The position numbers were made by a program, and so were the translations under genes. Shown one piece after another: positions 59,400 to 64,000 of a stretch of DNA of 64,000 nt (its first letter is position 1; every line of letters starts with the position of its first letter). Under the pieces are notes generated by a model that was not told where the DNA came from, searched no databases, and saw only the letters and a program-made list of their open reading frames with translations. Origin of the DNA: Branchiostoma belcheri (taxonomy: Eukaryota; Chordata; Leptocardii; Amphioxiformes; Branchiostomatidae); the NCBI RefSeq assembly GCF_001625305.1, contig NW_017804409.1, positions 1,317,569-1,381,568 of the forward strand, given 5' to 3'.

Positions 59400-61517
59400 T
59401 ACACTTCAAGGCGCATTTGAACAAATAACATAACCTCCCCAAATGGCTGAATAAAAGTTCTAAACGGGAACTATGCGGCTCCAGATGTCTTACTGAGGGA
59501 CGACAGCGTGTGCAAGATGTCGGTTAGCTTGAGGAATGAATCCCCTCTACTATATAACCTCCCCAAATGATTTCATCAGGTTGGTGGATGATTGAATAGC
59601 AAAGTTTTTTTATTACAACCATTTGTTTTACATGAAGCTTATGCGAGTCACTCACTCTTAAAATAGATAGGTTAGCCTTAAGAAAGTGTAGCTATGTTCT
59701 AGTAAATGTCATACTTTGTAACCTGTACAATTGCTGTGTAATAGGCTTATTATATGCACGTAAACACTTATCAGGAAGAGCAGTGGTGGTCCGGCAGGGT
59801 TCGAAATACCCACTCTACCGACACTCTCGCCACGCAAGTCATGTTATCTAGATATCTGCGTAAGGCTTACTGGACACGCCAGGTTGACCGGCGCTAAGGT
59901 CAAGGCTTCTGAAATAAACTGTCCCGCCTCAGCCAGCATGTGAGCAATACCTTTACAGGTGGCCTGGCTTACGGCTTGCCGTCTAAACTAAACAGCCAGT
60001 GTTGACGGCAATCTGAAATATTGATGGGCAACCTAACGTTTGGCTTAGGTTGTCTAGTCACGGGGCAACCTGAGAAAAAAGTATTTCGATTCCAGCCCGA
60101 TGTACTTGGCTAAAATACGTGAGCCATAGCGTAGCCACATTGTACCACTAGCAAAAAAAAATTAAGCTGTATGATTCGTCATCAGTCTGAGGTTGCGCCG
60201 CTTTACGGTTTTACCTTATATGGATTTGCAGGACATACGTACGCTTTCAATGGAATACGTACAACGGAAACGCTATAGATAACGTGGACATGTACACCGT
60301 AATGTATCAATCATTATAGTCTACAGGCTAAGTCTCTGTGCATAAGACCCCGTAAGGATGTATATTAAAATCCTGCATTGTTATCACTGGTGATAGTGTT
60401 ATTTCCTTCTCTTCTTTGCAAGCCTCGAAAAGAAGACCACTTCCTGTCTATGTACACCAACACACAAGATTAGGTTTCGTTTTGGCCCTGGTCTTAGGCA
60501 TGCTTGTAGAGGAAGAGGTCGCAGAAAGGGGTGAACAAGACGAAAAAAAAAAACACAGAAGGCTACAAACGCAGCCCGTACTATTGCTGAAGGGGCTACG
60601 AATGATGGGTTGGGGAGAGATAGGAAGAGACGAGGGGATATGGGATGGAAGTAATTAGGAGAGGGGGTAGGGGGTCGCATGCGTGTACGCCGACAGGAAG
60701 TGGAATTTATCAGTGATGTTGAAAACGCTTGGGATCAAAGCTACATGTATGACCATATGTATGCTTGATGAAGATGGTATCAAACATGGTGTGAATAATA
60801 CGAAATTTTTTGGTAACTCTCTCTCTCTCTCCCTCTGTGTCTGTGCAGTGTATGTGTGTATGTTTCCAAGTAATTAATCACGTGTACGTCTCGTAGCACT
60901 CGTTTTTTCATGTTTTTGTTACATGACCTCCTTGACAGCTTACAACCCGTGTTGTTTCCCTTACACAGCGAAGAAAGACTTGTAGACACCATGGTGAATG
61001 AGAAGAGGACTCAACCACAATCACACAAAACCTGAATATTTCATGGATGTCTAAGACCTTCGAATTCTTGTTTCAGTTCAGTTCATTCTCAGTTGCCCTT
61101 ATATCGTGATATAACGTTATGCAAGAGCGCGTAGTCCCACTGATCTCCGTGGATCTATGATTCATGCGGAAAAACCACCAAATAAAGTCAAACTTTCTCA
61201 GAACGATATTGATCGTAAAGCTCTAAATGCCGGCTTCTCCATAAGGAATAACGTCATCCCAGGGTATGTAAGCCATTATGGATACTCGGATTCATAACTG
61301 CTACATCTTCTCAGCAGTGTCGTGTCGTTGATATTACTGACTCCTCAAGATCATTTGTATTGCTTTACGTAAGACATATATGGATGATACAGAAGTACGG
61401 GCAACACGCTGTTGGACTTAGGCCATTTCAGTTCTGTAACGCATACCTTATGATAGGTTCTCCCGTGCCTAGTCTTTTAAAGCTGCATCACCAAAAAAAG
61501 TGAAATATTTGAATTAT
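59400..61517. other. Intergenic interval after the satellite
   Basis: No convincing exon. A B-box-like gggttcgaaatacccac at 59796 may be a SINE remnant. A short inverted motif (caacctaacg / cttaggttg) lies at 60028-60052. A CT run lies at 60817-60835. Confidence 0.4.
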
Positions 61518-61594
61518 GTGGGGTCGTGTGGCGTATCGGCAGAGTGCTCGACTCGGAACCAAGAGGTCCCGGGTTCGAGTCCTGACATGCTTTT
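61518..61594 (+). repeat. tRNA-like SINE head
   Basis: A-box-like tggcgtatcggcagagtgc and B-box gggttcgagtcc. The anticodon and acceptor stems do not pair well, so it is a tRNA-derived repeat rather than a working tRNA. The same head lies antisense at 17639-17712. It joins directly to a LINE fragment. Confidence 0.5.
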
Positions 61595-61598
61595 AGCA

Positions 61599-62479
61599 TT
61601 GCTGATTCTGTACTAAACCGATCTGACTGTTATAACGACTTAGGCATTCATGTACAACACAACCTTATATGGAACACACATGTAGTTAAGAAGGTATCCA
61701 CATGTAACTCAATTCTTGCTATGATCAAGAGATCAGTTGGTTATAATGCCCCCCTCACTGTTAAACTAAATCTGTACCGTTCACTTGTAATTCCACATTT
61801 AGACTACGGTTCTCAGGTTTGGGCTCCACATACAAGGTTACACCTGCGTAAACTAGAAAGTGTTCAAAGACTTGCCAGCAAATATATCTGCAATAATTAT
61901 GAAGTTAGTTATAAGGACAGATTAGTGATTACTGAACTTTTACCATTGTGTTATAGAAGAGAAATTTTTGACATTTTATTTTTGTTCAAATGTTTTAGAA
62001 ACTTCTACTGTATCAACATATCTCGTGTGCTCACTGTATCCATACCAACTAGGTCTCTCCGCTCAACAGACCAATTTCTACTTGTACCGCGACCATGTAA
62101 AACCGAAACCTTTTCTCATTCCTATTTTAGTCGAATTGCTGTAATCTGGAACATGTTACCATTATCCATACGTCAACACATGTATTCAAATCTAAGCTTG
62201 CCGTCTGTTAAAAAACTGTTAATTTCGTTCTACAGATCTCGCCTAAATGACACATTTTCAACCGACAACTTATGCACCTGGACCACTACCTGTCGATGTC
62301 ATAATTGTTTAGTGATTTGATTTGATTACTCTTTTTAATTGTTGTTTGTTTGTTTGTTTTGTGTCTATGTTTCTAGAGGAGTCGGCCTAGTAGAGGAACT
62401 CTTTGTTCCTGTTGCCGGCTCCTCTCAGAATTTTATTTCTGTGAAGTTGAATAAATAAAAATAAAAATAAAAAAATAAA
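61599..62479 (+). mobile_element. 5'-truncated non-LTR retrotransposon (CR1-like), end of reverse transcriptase and 3' tail
   Basis: One open frame from about 61599 to the TGA at 62320 codes the end of a LINE ORF2: DLGIHVQHNLIWNTHV, a thumb-region stretch MIKRSVGYNAPLTVKLNLYR, then HLDYGSQVWAP and RLASKYI. The catalytic palm motifs are not present, so it cannot be active. The ORF has no stop or frameshift in about 720 nt, suggesting a recent copy. The 3' UTR has a fold-back (ggagtcggc / gccggctcc) and ends in an aataaataaaaataaaa tail. The upstream edge meets the tRNA-like head, a normal 5' truncation. Confidence 0.8.
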
Positions 62480-62584
62480 TGCCACATTTGTATGTGATTT
62501 GTGTATTTGTACTTGTTTTTTTGTATTGTCCCTGTCTTTATATGGGCCTCTGGCCTGAAGCAAAGAATAAATAATAAATAAATA
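62480..62584 (+). repeat. Second LINE-like 3' end
   Basis: A short stretch with tttatatgggcctctggcct and an aataaataataaataaat tail directly follows the first LINE tail. It looks like the 3' terminus of a different non-LTR element, reduced to about 100 bp. Confidence 0.45.
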
Positions 62585-63126
62585 TTGCTTTCAAAACAGC
62601 ATATGAAGAAACAGACCCATTTGACAAAATATCATAACGGCAGGGGTGCGGGCTGTTATCTCAAAAGTAGAAGAATTTAAAACTTGATGATCCGTTATCA
62701 TGGCATTCCAGTAGTTAAATTGTAGCTATCTTTTTCTTACTTCCAATTCATCTCACTTAATTAGTAAAATATATCACGATTACTAAACGCTGTGGAACAT
62801 AACACAGCGTGAGTTATGCATATCAAATGTTCTACAAAGTCATTCAGGGGATCAAAATCCATCTTAATGTGAAACACTAGCTCGTAATGTGCAACATTAC
62901 ACCACATCTCATTATAATCATATATACGGAATGATTAGCTGAAGTGTTGAATCGCCATAAGTGCAGAACTGGGATTTAGAAAGATGTCATTTCGCACTTT
63001 CCACCATCAGTAACTCCGTGCGTCCGATGACAATTTGATACTGTGAAATATGAACCATAGATCAAGACAACTGTAATGAGCATTGGAAATGCACTTGGGT
63101 GTCGCTTCTCTCCCCGCATCTTGTGA

Positions 63127-63484
63127 GGCCATGTTGATTTGATTATATGGATGACATCCTCTGGGAACCCCAAAACTGATGCGAACGTGCGAATAAAAAA
63201 AAGTTTTGCAACAAAAAGAGTTGCATACATTGTGAAATCTACTTGGTCATGAAGGTTGAACAAATAACACAGAAGTGTGGTACAGCGAATAATCTACTAT
63301 TCAAATTCATTTCTTAACATTTTTATCTTTTTCGTGTGATACGACATTGGTATGCAAATAGTTTTTCTTGCAACTTAAGGTATATATTTGCTCATTTTGC
63401 AACTGTTTTGTACGATGTAGAGTATGGTTGAAAACTTCATGCTCGCGCGGATGTCATCCATATATTCATCAAATCAACATGGCC
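63127..63484. mobile_element. Full MITE of the GGATGACATCC family, 358 bp
   Basis: Ends ggccatgttgatttgattat and caaatcaacatggcc, with ggatgacatcc and ggatgtcatcc inside. The best-preserved copy of the family in the window. Its right end touches the next element. Confidence 0.75.
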
Positions 63485-63485
63485 T

Positions 63486-63895
63486 TACCTCCATGAAATG
63501 TTAGGTACTGTTTTTGGTCTGAATGATGTCTTGGTGTATATCTCAAGATCCGTCACACGGGCTGCGATGGTATTTAGCAGGTGGGTAAGTGTGGTGAAGC
63601 AGATTGTGCAGTTCGATCTTGGACACCTGGTGATTGACCTTGGTACTGCAGAATTTTTAAAAATATCTTTGGCGCTGGACGGTTTCTGGACATGATGTTT
63701 AGGTGGCATATGTTACTCATGTTCACAAGGGTTTGGATGTGTATATTTGCCCCCCTCCCCAGTTGTTTGTTGTTGCCCTGCTGGGTTCTTTACACTAGTG
63801 GGTGTAATACTTGACCTTGGAACAAAAAGATGAGCAATTTTGGTATGTGTCGATAAATGTCACAAGAATGACAAAAGCACTATTTCATGGAGGTA
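63486..63895. mobile_element. Inverted-repeat element with TACCTCCATGA ends, 410 bp
   Basis: Starts tacctccatgaaatg and ends atttcatggaggta. The interior has cacctggtgattgaccttgg, related to the element at 40552-41343. It lies base to base with the preceding MITE. Confidence 0.65.
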
Positions 63896-64000
63896 TGAGA
63901 TCTCAGAGCATTTTATATAAATTGTGGAGTTGCTTATAAATGGCTCCTCGCTCAGTCTTGCAGAGCTGAGTCGTTAGAAATGTAGTTTTCGCCTTGAGTT

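Noticed and set aside
61518..61594. Functional tRNA gene
   Set aside because: The anticodon and acceptor arms pair poorly and the same head occurs in a SINE body at 17639-17712.

Overview
This is eukaryotic, intron-rich DNA, most likely from a cephalochordate (amphioxus, Branchiostoma). I infer that from the gene content (an expanded IAP family with BIR, UBA and RING domains, plus duplicated 2-hydroxyacid oxidases), GT-AG introns that keep phase across reconstructed exons, and very dense families of short inverted-repeat elements, SINE-like pieces and a CR1-like LINE. The species call is an inference, not a match. One assembly gap (N run) lies at 37612-37819.

Layout. 1-1072: last two exons of an unidentified plus-strand gene. 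1073-4287: repeats. 4288-8486 (minus): IAP gene 1, six exons, four BIR units (one chimeric and missing a zinc ligand), UBA and RING. 8487-16224: gene-free and repeat-rich. 16225-21294 (plus): IAP gene 2, three BIRs and a RING but no visible UBA; its introns hold a 50-bp tandem array, an antisense array of broken TRAF-domain fragments and a 21-24-bp array. 26410-29987 (plus): IAP gene 3, two BIRs, UBA and RING. Genes 1 and 3 share an almost identical BIR-linker tract although their N termini differ, which suggests recent duplication or gene conversion. IAPs of this architecture are E3 ubiquitin ligases that restrain caspases and act in TRAF/NF-kB signalling.

31269-51621 is a large inverted duplication of a head-to-head pair of FMN-dependent 2-hydroxyacid oxidase genes. 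Order: HAO-A (minus, intact), HAO-D (plus, only exons 1-2, broken donor), HAO-C (minus, intact), HAO-B (plus, intact). All three intact genes have eight exons and the usual flavin-lysine, aspartate and His/Arg active-site motifs, but they replace the canonical Gln-Leu-Tyr active-site segment. Exons 6-8 of B and C are far more alike than exons 1-5, a mosaic pattern.

51656-59395 is a satellite of about 13 monomers, mostly near 465 bp, starting some 35 bp after the HAO-B stop and interrupted by two mobile insertions. One of these (1663 bp) can be excised exactly, with a 4-bp target duplication. The monomer carries a TATA-like box, a CRE-like site and a recurring 60-codon ORF, but differences between copies argue against protein constraint. 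59400-64000 holds a tRNA-like SINE head, a 5'-truncated LINE reverse-transcriptase fragment and two inverted-repeat elements.
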